Part shown: positions 29,284 through 38,195 of the stretch, in pieces
Position numbering within the stretch: position 1 is the first letter of the stretch
Layout of the letters: each line of letters begins with the position of its first letter
Origin: Magnetococcales bacterium
GTDB lineage: Bacteria > Pseudomonadota > Magnetococcia > Magnetococcales > UBA8363
Assembly (NCBI GenBank): GCA_002753515.1
Contig: PEAK01000019.1
Coordinates: 1 to 63,548 of the forward strand
Length of the DNA stretch: 63,548 bases
Reading direction: 5' to 3'
Program-made: the position numbers and the translations under genes
The notes under the pieces: model-generated
The model's database searches: none
Told to the model about the DNA's origin: nothing
The model's input: the letters and a program-made list of their open reading frames with translations, nothing else

Positions 29284-32200
29284 TTATCCCGATACCCCGA
29301 TTCGTTGCTCCAATTCTTCCACAAGCACCAAGGCTTCTTCAAATTGGAAGGCATTGATTTCCTGCCGCAATCGGACCATGACGTCCCTAAGATCGCGACC
29401 CACGACCTGCTCCATGGGAACCAGCCAATCCATCGATCGGGGATTGGCCTCGCGTAACGATTGTTTCATGGTTTCAAGCAGGGGCAACAAGGTCTCCCGA
29501 TCCGTTACGTAATCGGTGCCAGTGCCGGTTTCCGCCACCTCTTCCTCCCTGAGTAGCGACAAACCCTGCATAAGTTCCTCCATGGCCCCCTGAAATTTTC
29601 TCCAATGGTCGTCGATGCGGGTGTTCGTCTTAAGGGCGGTTTCCAAATGGGACGCGGCCTCGCTCAGTTTGACGGCCCCCAAATTGCCAGACGCACCACG
29701 GAGGGTGTGGGTTATGCGCTGGGCATCCTCCAAACGACCCTGGCGTATGGCCTCGGCAAGGGCGAATGCCGTGTTGTTGTGGTCCTGATAAAATTCCCGC
29801 AACAGTTTGCGAAACAACACATGATTGTGCCGAACCCTGGCCAGCCCTTGCAAAAGATCAATGCCGGCAATGGGTTCCATCCCGGCTTGAGTCGCGTCCG
29901 AGGTTGCCGCCGCTGGCGTTGTTTGGAGTAGGTGTTGCCTTGGCCGGGTGGGGAGCCAACGCGCCAACGTGCGGTAAAGATCAGCGGGCTCAATCGGCTT
30001 GCCCACATGGTCACACATGCCGGCACCGCGACACCTTTCCAAATCACTCCCCAGGATATGGGCCGTCATGGCAATGATGGGAAGATCCTGGAATCGGGCA
30101 TCGTTGTGGATCAGGGTGGTGGCCTGGAAACCATCCATCAGGGGCATTTGCACATCCATCAACACCAAATCATAACGATTGTGCTCCACCGCCGCCACCG
30201 CTTCCACACCGTTGTTGGCAATGGTCACCGTCAAGCCGGCCGTCTGCAACAATTCCCGCGCCACCTGTTGATTGATAGGGTTGTCCTCCACCAGCAGGAG
30301 ATGGGCCGGGGCGAATTCGGGTGTTGGTTCGTCACGGTCGGGCTTTGCCTCGGACGCCTCCCCGGCAGCCAGGTCAAAGGACAAGGTGAAACCAAAGGTG
30401 CTGCCTTCCCCGGGCACGCTCCGCACCGCTATGCACCCTCCCATCTGCGTAACCAATCGTTGGCTGATGGAAAGGCCCAGACCCGTACCACCATATTTGC
30501 GGCTGATGCTGGAATCAACCTGGGAAAATTCCTGGAACAGGTGCGTCTGCTGTTCTTCCGTCATGCCAATACCGCTATCCCGTACCGAAAAAGACAGGGT
30601 CACCCGCTCCCCCTCCCGGGACTCAAGGCCAATGTGTACGTCGATCCCTCCCGTTTCGGTAAACTTGACGGCGTTGCCGATCAGGTTGGCCAACACCTGT
30701 TTCAACCGCAAGGGATCGCCCATCAAGCGATCAGGTATCCCTGGATCCATCGCCATATGTAATGTCAATCCCTGGGCTTGGGCTTTTGCGGTAAAAAGGC
30801 TGGAAAGGCTTTCCACAACATCATCCAGGGAAAATGAGATGCGTTCCACAGCCAGGCGACCCGCCTCCAGCTTGGAAAAATCAAGAATATCATTGATGAT
30901 ATCCAATAAATATCGGGTAGAGGCCTGAATCTTGTTGAGATAATCCCGTTGTTGGCCGGTCAGGAGGGTTTGCAGGGCCAAATGCGCCATGCCAAGAATT
31001 CCGTTTATCGGCGTGCGAATCTCATGGCTCATGGTGGCCAAAAAAGCCCCTTTGGCGGCATTGGCCGCATCCGCCTGGAGTTTCGCCCCCTCAAGATCCA
31101 GGGTCCGTTCCTGGACGCGCTGCTCCAGCTCCTCCTTGGCATGCAGCAAGGTTTCCTGTTCCCTCTTTTGCGCCGTGTCCTTTTCCTGACGCAACAGATT
31201 GATATGGTCCGCCAAGGCCAGGGAGAAAAATATCGCTTCAAACCAGATGGCAATACGCTGTCCCCAGGTGTTTAAAATGCTGAATTCGTTCAATCCAAAC
31301 CAACGTCCCATGGAAAAACTGAAAAAAAATGCGCCAACGATCCAGGCCATAGCATAGAAACGGATTTGCTTCTCCCCCTGGTACCAGACCCAAATGCTCA
31401 AAAGGGGGAACAAAAAAACCGTACTCACAATAATACGGAAAATCGTGTACGCCAGTGCCCTCATGCCCAGGAGAAGAAGGATCGTATCCAGCACGATGGC
31501 GATATTAACGATCACGAAAAAACGGTCAAAACGGGGTAAATGTATTTTTAATTTAAGGAAACATCGACTGAACTGAATTACGAAAAACAAAGTGAAGGCG
31601 AACATCACGATGTGAAGGTTGTTGGAGAGTACCGGAGAAGCGAAATATAAATATCGATGCCCCAATCCAAGGTTGGCCGCTCCGGCAATGGCGGAGGTCA
31701 GCAGATAGAGAACATACCAATAATATTCCTCCATCCGGGTAGCAAAGAATATGAATAGATTATACAGACACATATAGATCAGACTGCCAAAAAGGGCACC
31801 TTCAAGCAATCCGATCAGGTCGCGATGATTGGTGAAATGTTCCCGCGACCAAATGCGCAGTTGGGTGTCCATCAGGCCGGCTTTTTCGTAACTTTGACGG
31901 ACGAAGATGTGACTGCGGCCAAACGGGGGGGTTTCCACCGGCACGACAAAGGATTCGGAGGGGACCGGGCGGTGGCTGAACGGGCGCATGATTCCGAGCT
32001 GAAACTCTTTGCTCTCCCCATGCTCGTCAACTACATGAAAATCCAGAAAATGACTGTGGGGATGCGGAGATTCCAACAACCAACGCAGCGGGCGATCAGA
32101 ATCGTTGACCACCTCCAACTTCAGCCACCACGCCGAGGAACTCAGTCCCAGGTTGGCACGGCCCGACGGCAAGGGGACGAAACGTTGTGCCCAGACGGGA

Positions 32201-32439
32201 TTGCGCACCTCTTCAAAGGTCAGAGTGCGGCCCGGGTCTTCCAATGCCAAAACATAACGGCTGGCCGACACCCCATCCATCAAACGGGAAAGGTGAAAGC
32301 CCCCCTCCGCATTGGAGGCGCCCGCCATGACGATCTGCGGGATCACAACCAGCCATACCCCGAAAAACGTGAAGAAAAGCCCCCTCAGCCCCTTGCGACT
32401 GCGGATGCGTCTCCCCCGATCCTGGTGGCGGACAGGCAA
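29284..32439 (-). CDS. 7TMR-DISM hybrid sensor kinase with receiver and Hpt domains (BarA-like output)
   Basis: A 1,051-aa membrane kinase: N-terminal signal/TM, a periplasmic 7TMR-DISMED2-type beta domain (about 40-185), a 7TM DISM membrane region (about 205-415), a coiled coil, HisKA with H~471 (ATMSHEIRTPINGILG), HATPase_c (about 580-700), a receiver with D~760 (LVLMDVQMPLMDG), and a C-terminal Hpt domain with H~909 (ITHTLRGASGN). It contains a full His-Asp-His relay. The best start is a TTG at 32439 with GGAT about 8 nt upstream; no ATG would keep the signal region. It lies 3 bp after the outer-membrane protein gene and 4 bp before the receiver-kinase. Confidence 0.9.
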   Translation of the reverse strand: MPVRHQDRGRRIRSRKGLRGLFFTFFGVWLVVIPQIVMAGASNAEGGFHLSRLMDGVSASRYVLALEDPGRTLTFEEVRNPVWAQRFVPLPSGRANLGLSSSAWWLKLEVVNDSDRPLRWLLESPHPHSHFLDFHVVDEHGESKEFQLGIMRPFSHRPVPSESFVVPVETPPFGRSHIFVRQSYEKAGLMDTQLRIWSREHFTNHRDLIGLLEGALFGSLIYMCLYNLFIFFATRMEEYYWYVLYLLTSAIAGAANLGLGHRYLYFASPVLSNNLHIVMFAFTLFFVIQFSRCFLKLKIHLPRFDRFFVIVNIAIVLDTILLLLGMRALAYTIFRIIVSTVFLFPLLSIWVWYQGEKQIRFYAMAWIVGAFFFSFSMGRWFGLNEFSILNTWGQRIAIWFEAIFFSLALADHINLLRQEKDTAQKREQETLLHAKEELEQRVQERTLDLEGAKLQADAANAAKGAFLATMSHEIRTPINGILGMAHLALQTLLTGQQRDYLNKIQASTRYLLDIINDILDFSKLEAGRLAVERISFSLDDVVESLSSLFTAKAQAQGLTLHMAMDPGIPDRLMGDPLRLKQVLANLIGNAVKFTETGGIDVHIGLESREGERVTLSFSVRDSGIGMTEEQQTHLFQEFSQVDSSISRKYGGTGLGLSISQRLVTQMGGCIAVRSVPGEGSTFGFTLSFDLAAGEASEAKPDRDEPTPEFAPAHLLLVEDNPINQQVARELLQTAGLTVTIANNGVEAVAAVEHNRYDLVLMDVQMPLMDGFQATTLIHNDARFQDLPIIAMTAHILGSDLERCRGAGMCDHVGKPIEPADLYRTLARWLPTRPRQHLLQTTPAAATSDATQAGMEPIAGIDLLQGLARVRHNHVLFRKLLREFYQDHNNTAFALAEAIRQGRLEDAQRITHTLRGASGNLGAVKLSEAASHLETALKTNTRIDDHWRKFQGAMEELMQGLSLLREEEVAETGTGTDYVTDRETLLPLLETMKQSLREANPRSMDWLVPMEQVVGRDLRDVMVRLRQEINAFQFEEALVLVEELEQRIGVSG

Positions 32440-32442
32440 AGG

Positions 32443-33576
32443 TTATTGATCCAATCCTTTGAAATAGATATCCATTCGCATCTCCAACAGATCCAGGTCG
32501 GCGGTATTCTTGCCCGCCATGGTATGGGCATAACTGAGGTAAAAATCACCTGGCACACCATATTTGAACAATCGTGCCCCCAACGAAGGTTTGATCATCC
32601 ACCGATCCCAATCGGTTGCGTTTGTAGCGGCGAGTGGCCCGGAATAGCGTGCGGCGGCGGTATCGAAGGATTGGCGTTTCTCCTTCTCCTGGCGATCGTA
32701 AATCAGGGTGACTTCCGACAGCAGATCCCATTTCTCAAACGGGAATTGATACTGGGGTGCCCATTCCAGATGATGGGTTATCCCGGGCTGAAACCGCATC
32801 CGTCCCGCTTGGCTGGCATTGGTGGGGAAAACAGCATCGCGGTAATCCGCCAAGCCGTAATCATGCCGCGTGAGAAAATTGATGAAAAAACGGTCGTTCA
32901 CCTGAAAATCGGTCCAGGTTGCCAAGGTTACATCCCATTGACCATCGCCGGTGGCAACATCGTTGGCGTCCAAGGGATTGGCGACATGACCGGTCGGGGC
33001 GCGAAACCCTCCCCCCAAGGCAAAGCGGAAGGGATCGTTGTTAAGCCCATAAACCCGGTGTTTGAAACCGACGAACACGTCACCAAAATCGGAATTCGTC
33101 GGGTCAGTGCTGTCCAGAGTGCTTGCCGCACCTGAGATGCTGGCCTTTTGCGCCGCTGTCAGGGCCGACCAGGCCGCCCCCTGGGTCAGCGTGGCGCTCT
33201 GCCGGGTGGTGTGGCTGTAATAAGGCAACCACACACCAACGTCCAAATTCGCGGTCCAACCATAGTCCAAGGTCACATCGGTGCGCCACAGACGATAACG
33301 GGCAGAGTTGCCAATAGTGTAGACGTTGGTGGTGCTGGGGGCAATGCCTTTGGCTTTCAGCTTATCCAGACCCAACTGCCCCAACGGTTGCCTGTCGGAG
33401 CTATCGGAGAACCATCCATCGGTACTGCCGACATTTTCGTAGACCCGCAGCCGTGTCACCCCTTCGGGCAAAAGTTTGGCGCTCAAACCCCAGGCAATGG
33501 CGGGTCCCAACAATGCTGGCAGGGTCACGACCGTTGCCAATAATGTCCTGATATTGCGTTCCATCTTTATATTCAT
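32443..33576 (-). CDS. Predicted outer-membrane beta-barrel protein
   Basis: About 377 aa with a signal peptide (TLPALLGPAIAWGLSA). The mature part is rich in alternating aromatic strands (YRLWRTDVTLDYGWTANLDVG, GDVFVGFKHRVYG, FGLGGG-type turns) and ends FKGLDQ. It resembles MetA-pathway/DUF3187-like or porin-like barrels of about 14 strands; I do not recognise a specific family. The ATG at 33576 has GAGGGTG 9 nt upstream; a GTG at 33588 is the alternative. It is the first gene of the co-directional run with the hybrid kinase 3 bp downstream, so it may be sensed or regulated together with it. Confidence 0.75.
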   Translation of the reverse strand: MNIKMERNIRTLLATVVTLPALLGPAIAWGLSAKLLPEGVTRLRVYENVGSTDGWFSDSSDRQPLGQLGLDKLKAKGIAPSTTNVYTIGNSARYRLWRTDVTLDYGWTANLDVGVWLPYYSHTTRQSATLTQGAAWSALTAAQKASISGAASTLDSTDPTNSDFGDVFVGFKHRVYGLNNDPFRFALGGGFRAPTGHVANPLDANDVATGDGQWDVTLATWTDFQVNDRFFINFLTRHDYGLADYRDAVFPTNASQAGRMRFQPGITHHLEWAPQYQFPFEKWDLLSEVTLIYDRQEKEKRQSFDTAAARYSGPLAATNATDWDRWMIKPSLGARLFKYGVPGDFYLSYAHTMAGKNTADLDLLEMRMDIYFKGLDQ

Positions 33577-34091
33577 AAAATGATTCACCCTCTACACATC
33601 AAACCATCTCATTCACACGTATGGCATATCTCACCAAAATACTATAAATACCACATCCCGTTCCGTTTGAGTAGCTTCAATCTGATAAAAATAATCTCTC
33701 AACATCTTTTCAATAACAGGAGGAGACCATGGGAACGTTATTGGAATATTAATTTCAACTCATGGAAATCCATTCCCGATCGTGTTCTTAAGTCCCTTCG
33801 TCACGCCGCATTTCTTTGTTCGCACCATGACCCACGCAACGCTGGACGTCGCCAGATCGGGCACGAACAAGGCCCGCCGGATTGGTTGTTGCCGGGATTG
33901 ACGCCCTATCTTGAACAATTTCAATGGTACATATGCGGCCACTTGACGCGCTGGTAAGCAAACGTTTAGTATGTGCTTGTGTACAATTAAAACATGAATA
34001 GCAAGAAATATACGAGGAATTCCCGGTCCTACCCTGTCAAACGGTCACCTCAAAACGCCCCCTCGATTCCAACTGGATGGAGACGAAGAAA
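33577..34091. other. Intergenic region with a degenerate-looking reading frame
   Basis: The region separates divergent units and holds an open plus-strand frame to 33957 ending in a Trp-rich tail (EQFQWYICGHLTRW). It has no convincing start and no family I recognise, so it may be a gene remnant. A strong ribosome site (aggagga at 33718-33724) precedes an ATG at 33729 that opens only a 7-codon peptide. Possible promoter elements for the chemotaxis receptor are TTGACG (33943-33948) with TAGTAT (33967-33972) and TACAAT (33982-33987). Confidence 0.3.
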
Positions 34092-35675
34092 ATGGCTATC
34101 GCCACCATGCGCATCAAAACCAAGATCATCGCCTCTTTCTTATTGGTATTATCCGTATTCGGCGTGGGAGCGACCTATCAGATGCATGTCATGTCCAACC
34201 TGGGCAAACTCCAGGATGAGGGGGCGGAACGGTCCAAAAATGCCCTGGCCCTCCAAGAAATCCTCCAACGATTTGCACAGGTTTACAGCATCGCCGCAGA
34301 CGCCGCCATCAATCGCAACCTGGGGGAATCGCGAAAAGCCCTGGATGCGGCCTCCAAGCAAATGGAAAACGATTTGTCCCAGCTCAAAACGTTGGTGGAC
34401 ACCCCCGAGGAACGTGCCTGGGCAGAGGAAGCATCTCAACTCTATAGAAATTATGTTTCCCGCATCGCCGAAGAGTATTTCACCCTCGTGGCCAGTGTCA
34501 TCGCCGGGGAAAAGGGTGCCATGGAAAACTTATCCCGGGTGGACGGTGAATTGGATGGCTATCGGGATCGGGCCGGTAAAATCTTTGGAACCATCTCGGC
34601 ATCGATGGTGAAAGAAAATGAGGAAGCGGATGCCCGTTTTGACTCAATCCGTAAAGATGCCTCTTTCGTTGCCATGATCACCCTGCTGGTCAGCTTGGTG
34701 TTATCCATGGGACTGGCCCTGGGAACAGCCCGCATGATCATGAAACTTGTCGGCGGCGAACCGGCAGACATATCCGCATTGGCAACCCGGGTGGCCGCCG
34801 GCGACTTGACCGTGGCCTTGGACACATCACATGATATAACCGGCATCCATTTGGCCGTCCAAAACCTGGTGGTCAAACTGCGCGAAGTCATTACAGAAGT
34901 TTCGATGGCATCTGGACAGGTGGCATTGGGCTGTAACTCAATCTCGGAATCAGCTCAAAATTTGTCACAGGGGGCGGTCGAACAGGCGGCATCCCTGGAA
35001 ACCACCTCGGCAGCCGTTGACGCAATCACGGGAAGCTGCCAACTCAGTTCGGACAGCTCCGGTGCCACACAAAGTCTGGCCGTTCAAGCAGCCAAGGATG
35101 CGGCCAAGGGCGGGGACGCTGTCAATCAGGCTGTCCATGCCATGAAGGAAATTGCATCAAAAATCGGCATCATCGAGGAAATCGCCCGTCAAACCAACCT
35201 CTTGGCCCTCAATGCGGCTATCGAAGCGGCCCGGGCCGGGGAACACGGCAAAGGTTTCGCCGTCGTGGCCGCAGAAGTCAGAAAGCTTGCGGAACGCAGT
35301 CAGGTCGCAGCCGGGGAAATCAGTCATCTTTCCGCTTCCAGCGTCACCATATCCGAAGAGGCCGGTTCCATCATCTCCAAACTCGTTCCCGACATTCAAG
35401 ATACGGCGGATCGCATTCGGGGTATCACCGAATGCAGCAGGGACCAACGCGAAGGAATCAGCCAGATCAGCCAATCCATCCAGCAACTCGATAAAGTGAT
35501 CCAAAGCAATGCCAGTGCTTCCGAAGAAATGGCCGCAACCGCAGAGGAACTGAGTTCTCAGGCTGATTCAATGAACGATGCCATTTCCTACTTCAATGTT
35601 GGCCAACAAAAGAATTCCACCTCCCATCAACACGCCCCGATGTCGCGATCCTTAACTCTACATCCGCATCTGTAA
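34092..35675 (+). CDS. Methyl-accepting chemotaxis protein
   Basis: A 527-aa chemoreceptor. TM1 is at about 11-30, a helical periplasmic four-helix-bundle-like ligand domain runs to about 195, TM2 is at about 197-222, a HAMP-like segment follows, and the cytoplasmic signalling domain carries the conserved hairpin tip [41 protein letters not shown]. Its tip binds CheA and CheW. No cheA/cheW genes are nearby, so it is an orphan receptor feeding a distant array. The ATG at 34092 has GGAG 9 nt upstream; an ATG at 34077 is in frame but without a clear site. The ligand is unknown. Confidence 0.93.
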   Translation: MAIATMRIKTKIIASFLLVLSVFGVGATYQMHVMSNLGKLQDEGAERSKNALALQEILQRFAQVYSIAADAAINRNLGESRKALDAASKQMENDLSQLKTLVDTPEERAWAEEASQLYRNYVSRIAEEYFTLVASVIAGEKGAMENLSRVDGELDGYRDRAGKIFGTISASMVKENEEADARFDSIRKDASFVAMITLLVSLVLSMGLALGTARMIMKLVGGEPADISALATRVAAGDLTVALDTSHDITGIHLAVQNLVVKLREVITEVSMASGQVALGCNSISESAQNLSQGAVEQAASLETTSAAVDAITGSCQLSSDSSGATQSLAVQAAKDAAKGGDAVNQAVHAMKEIASKIGIIEEIARQTNLLALNAAIEAARAGEHGKGFAVVAAEVRKLAERSQVAAGEISHLSASSVTISEEAGSIISKLVPDIQDTADRIRGITECSRDQREGISQISQSIQQLDKVIQSNASASEEMAATAEELSSQADSMNDAISYFNVGQQKNSTSHQHAPMSRSLTLHPHL

Positions 35676-35730
35676 GCGAGCGGATCGTTGCCACCCGTGT
35701 ACCCATCGTGCGGCACTCGGCCCAACCATC

Positions 35731-35780
35731 GGCATCCCTCACCAAGTCGCCAGTGAACGGTGATCTTGGCAAGGGATGCC
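35731..35780 (+). terminator. 50-nt nearly perfect hairpin after the chemoreceptor gene
   Basis: Outer arms ggcatccct / agggatgcc (9 bp), then ccaag / cttgg, then tcgcc / ggtga enclose a 7-nt loop. It lies 55 bp after the receptor stop and is followed by aatacgtgtttt, a broken T-run. It may work as a terminator or be a short palindromic mobile or REP-like element. The rest of the 331-bp gap to the protease gene shows no gene I can support. Confidence 0.5.
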
Positions 35781-36006
35781 AATACGTGTTTTCCACTCAC
35801 GGGATCATTGCCGCCCCGTTACGCCCCTCGCCGATCCCTGATCATTCATTCTTGAAATCCTCTCGACACAACCAATTCCAGGTGGACAAAACACATCACG
35901 CTTGTGGTATGGAATGTTTTTTCCGATAGAGTCACAATCGACGAGAAAGAGGACCCGGAAGCCACCAGGGAGCTTTGATCATCATGCAAACGAATATTGC
36001 TATTCC

Positions 36007-36882
36007 ATGATACCCTTCGCATTGATTTTTATCTTCACGTTGCTGCCATTGGCCCCCAGTGCCATTGCGGCGGAAACGTCACCCGGAGAGGCCATCTTCG
36101 CCACATCAGGCAACGGGGCCGATCCTTCGGGGCGCATAGCCCGATTGAAAGCGGCTGCCGAACGCCATCAGCAACGTCATCCCGAACATTGGGATGAGAC
36201 GGTCAAACAGTTGCAAACCCTCGAAGGAGTGGAAAAACTGGAACGGGCACACCAATTCATCAACAAACAGGTCACTTACAAAGACCTCCCCCAGTGGAAA
36301 AGCCCCCTGGAAACCTTCACCCAGGGGGGGAACTGCAAGGATTACGCAATCGCCAAGTTTCTACTCCTGGAGGAAGGGGGCTTACCCGCATCCGACATGC
36401 GTATGGTTTCCCTGGCCCCCACGGGAAGCCGCCCAGCCCATGTCATTCTGGTGGCACGCATCAACCAGAAACACTATGTATTGGACTCCGCAGGGCGTTC
36501 CCAATCGCAACATGTCGTCCCGTTGGACGCCTTCAACGAACGCAATCGCACCATTGTCTGGTCGGGCAGCACCAGTGGTTACTCCCTGGCGACCATTCGC
36601 GGTAGCGGCAGCGGCAGTGGTGAAATGATCATGACAACGTTGGGTCCCCGTCCCGCCCTGACCACCGGGGAACGGCTGTTGGACATTGCCGCCGAACTCC
36701 GTCTCGTCAGACCCGGAGAGGCCCCCCTGACCACCAAGGAACGACAAAAATTAGCGTTATTACGCGCCTACTTTCACGACCCATCCGAGGAAAACGCCAG
36801 CCATATCAAACCCGAAGAGGCCCGCAAGCTCAGCGCCATGCGTCAACGATTGCGAAAGATCTACGCCGCTGCCGGGTTGTGA
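36007..36882 (+). CDS. LapG-like periplasmic transglutaminase-like cysteine protease
   Basis: A 291-aa protein of the bacterial transglutaminase-like cysteine proteinase family (BTLCP), to which LapG belongs. The signal peptide is residues 1-21 (LAPSAIAA). The catalytic triad is visible as C110 (GGNCKDYA), H145 (RPAHVILVA) and D160 (YVLDSAG). LapG cleaves the retention module of giant adhesins in the periplasm and is held in check by LapD when c-di-GMP is high. The usual DCE motif, whose acidic residues bind calcium in characterised LapG, is NCK here. A helical C-terminal extension (about 200-291) is longer than in LapG. No strong ribosome site precedes the ATG at 36007, but a short upstream frame (ATG at 35984) ends across it. 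The gene ends 6 bp from the type I secretion operon on the other strand. Confidence 0.85.
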   Translation: MIPFALIFIFTLLPLAPSAIAAETSPGEAIFATSGNGADPSGRIARLKAAAERHQQRHPEHWDETVKQLQTLEGVEKLERAHQFINKQVTYKDLPQWKSPLETFTQGGNCKDYAIAKFLLLEEGGLPASDMRMVSLAPTGSRPAHVILVARINQKHYVLDSAGRSQSQHVVPLDAFNERNRTIVWSGSTSGYSLATIRGSGSGSGEMIMTTLGPRPALTTGERLLDIAAELRLVRPGEAPLTTKERQKLALLRAYFHDPSEENASHIKPEEARKLSAMRQRLRKIYAAAGL

Positions 36883-36888
36883 CCCCCC

Positions 36889-38184
36889 CTACCGCTCCCC
36901 GAGCGCCGAATGCATGGCATTGAACAAGGGCGATAAAATATATTCCAGGACACTGCGGCTACCCGTCAGGATGGAAACCTGCAACACCATCCCCGATACC
37001 AGATGATAGGTCTGCCCCCGGCTGGTGAAATAACTCTGCTCGGTTTCCACCCGCACCTTGTAAAACGGTGCCCCCTCCTTGGTGACAAAGGTGTCGGGAC
37101 TGACCTGGACCACCCGGCCCGCCAGATAGCCAAACCGGGACGCATCCGTCGAGGTCAGCCTGACCTTGGCAATCTGCCCCACCGCCACATAGCCGATATC
37201 GTGAATGGAGAGTTTGGCCTCCACCACCAGCTTGTCATCCTCCGGGACGATATCGACAATGGTTTCACCCGGTTTGACCACCCCGCCCAATGTGGCAACG
37301 TAAAGCATCTTCACCACCCCATGCACCGGGGATTTGACCTGGGTACGCCGTACATTATCGGCAAACTTACCCATGCGCGCCTGATATTCATTGAAATCCC
37401 GACGCGCCGTTTCCAATTGTTTGCCCACCTCTTCATTGTATTTATTGGTCACCAATTGTTGGTTCAGGTTGGCTTCCTTGACCATGGCCTCGGCACGATC
37501 CAATGCCGCCGTATCCTCTTCGATGCGGCTTTGCAACGCATTGTATTCTTTTAATAAATCAAGATGATTGTAGCGATTGTTGATGTCGCTCCTGAGCAAT
37601 TTGTCGCTGATATCCACCTGTTCCTTGACCAGGGTCAATTTTTTTTGCGCATGTCGCAACCGTGCCTGGATCTCCTGCAACTCTTTTTGGCGCTGGACAA
37701 TGGTTTGCGACTGACCTTCCAAGGTATTTTGCAAATTGAGACGGCGTGCCGCGAAAAGTTCTTCCGCCTGGCGCACCCGCTCGCCCAACACTTCCTTTTC
37801 CTCCGGGGTGAAGCGCAACGTTTTCCGCCCCTCCGCTTCGGCCTCCAGGCGGCGTATTTCCGCCTGCAACGCCAGGATACGGGATTGCAACTCACCCACA
37901 TCAGCACCCGAGGAGACCGATTCCAACGCCAGCAACGGTTGATCCCGCTCCACAGTCTGCCCCTCGTGGACAAAAATCTCCCGAACGATACCCCCCTCCA
38001 AATGTTGAATTTTTTTGATTTGGCTGGAGGGGATGACCTCCCCCTGGGTAATGCTCAGGACGTCCAGGGCGGACAAATGTCCCCAAATCAACAGAGCCGC
38101 CACAACTCCCACAACACCCAGAAGCATCGCATGCGCCCGAAACCGCCCCCCCGCATCCAATTCACCAAACGGCAATTCCTGCAT
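36889..38184 (-). CDS. HlyD-family periplasmic adaptor of a type I secretion system
   Basis: A 431-aa membrane-fusion protein. One N-terminal TM (about 17-40, MLLGVVGVVAALLIW), a lipoyl/barrel-sandwich half (GEVIPSSQIKKIQHLEGGIV), a long alpha-hairpin (about 90-290) and the C-terminal lipoyl and barrel region (VKSPVHGVVKMLYVATLGGV, IVPEDDKLVVEAKL) are all typical of HlyD/PrtE/LapC. It bridges the inner-membrane ABC exporter to the TolC-like channel. AAGGGGG lies 7 nt before the ATG, and the ABC gene ends 11 bp upstream. It is the last gene of the operon and would act with the genes at 38.2-52.6 kb. Confidence 0.95.
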   Translation of the reverse strand: MQELPFGELDAGGRFRAHAMLLGVVGVVAALLIWGHLSALDVLSITQGEVIPSSQIKKIQHLEGGIVREIFVHEGQTVERDQPLLALESVSSGADVGELQSRILALQAEIRRLEAEAEGRKTLRFTPEEKEVLGERVRQAEELFAARRLNLQNTLEGQSQTIVQRQKELQEIQARLRHAQKKLTLVKEQVDISDKLLRSDINNRYNHLDLLKEYNALQSRIEEDTAALDRAEAMVKEANLNQQLVTNKYNEEVGKQLETARRDFNEYQARMGKFADNVRRTQVKSPVHGVVKMLYVATLGGVVKPGETIVDIVPEDDKLVVEAKLSIHDIGYVAVGQIAKVRLTSTDASRFGYLAGRVVQVSPDTFVTKEGAPFYKVRVETEQSYFTSRGQTYHLVSGMVLQVSILTGSRSVLEYILSPLFNAMHSALGER

Positions 38185-38195
38185 GACACGCCCCC

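Noticed and set aside
35593-35796. Minus-strand 67-codon frame overlapping the chemoreceptor end
   Set aside because: It overlaps the receptor gene and the hairpin and has no supported start or recognised domain.
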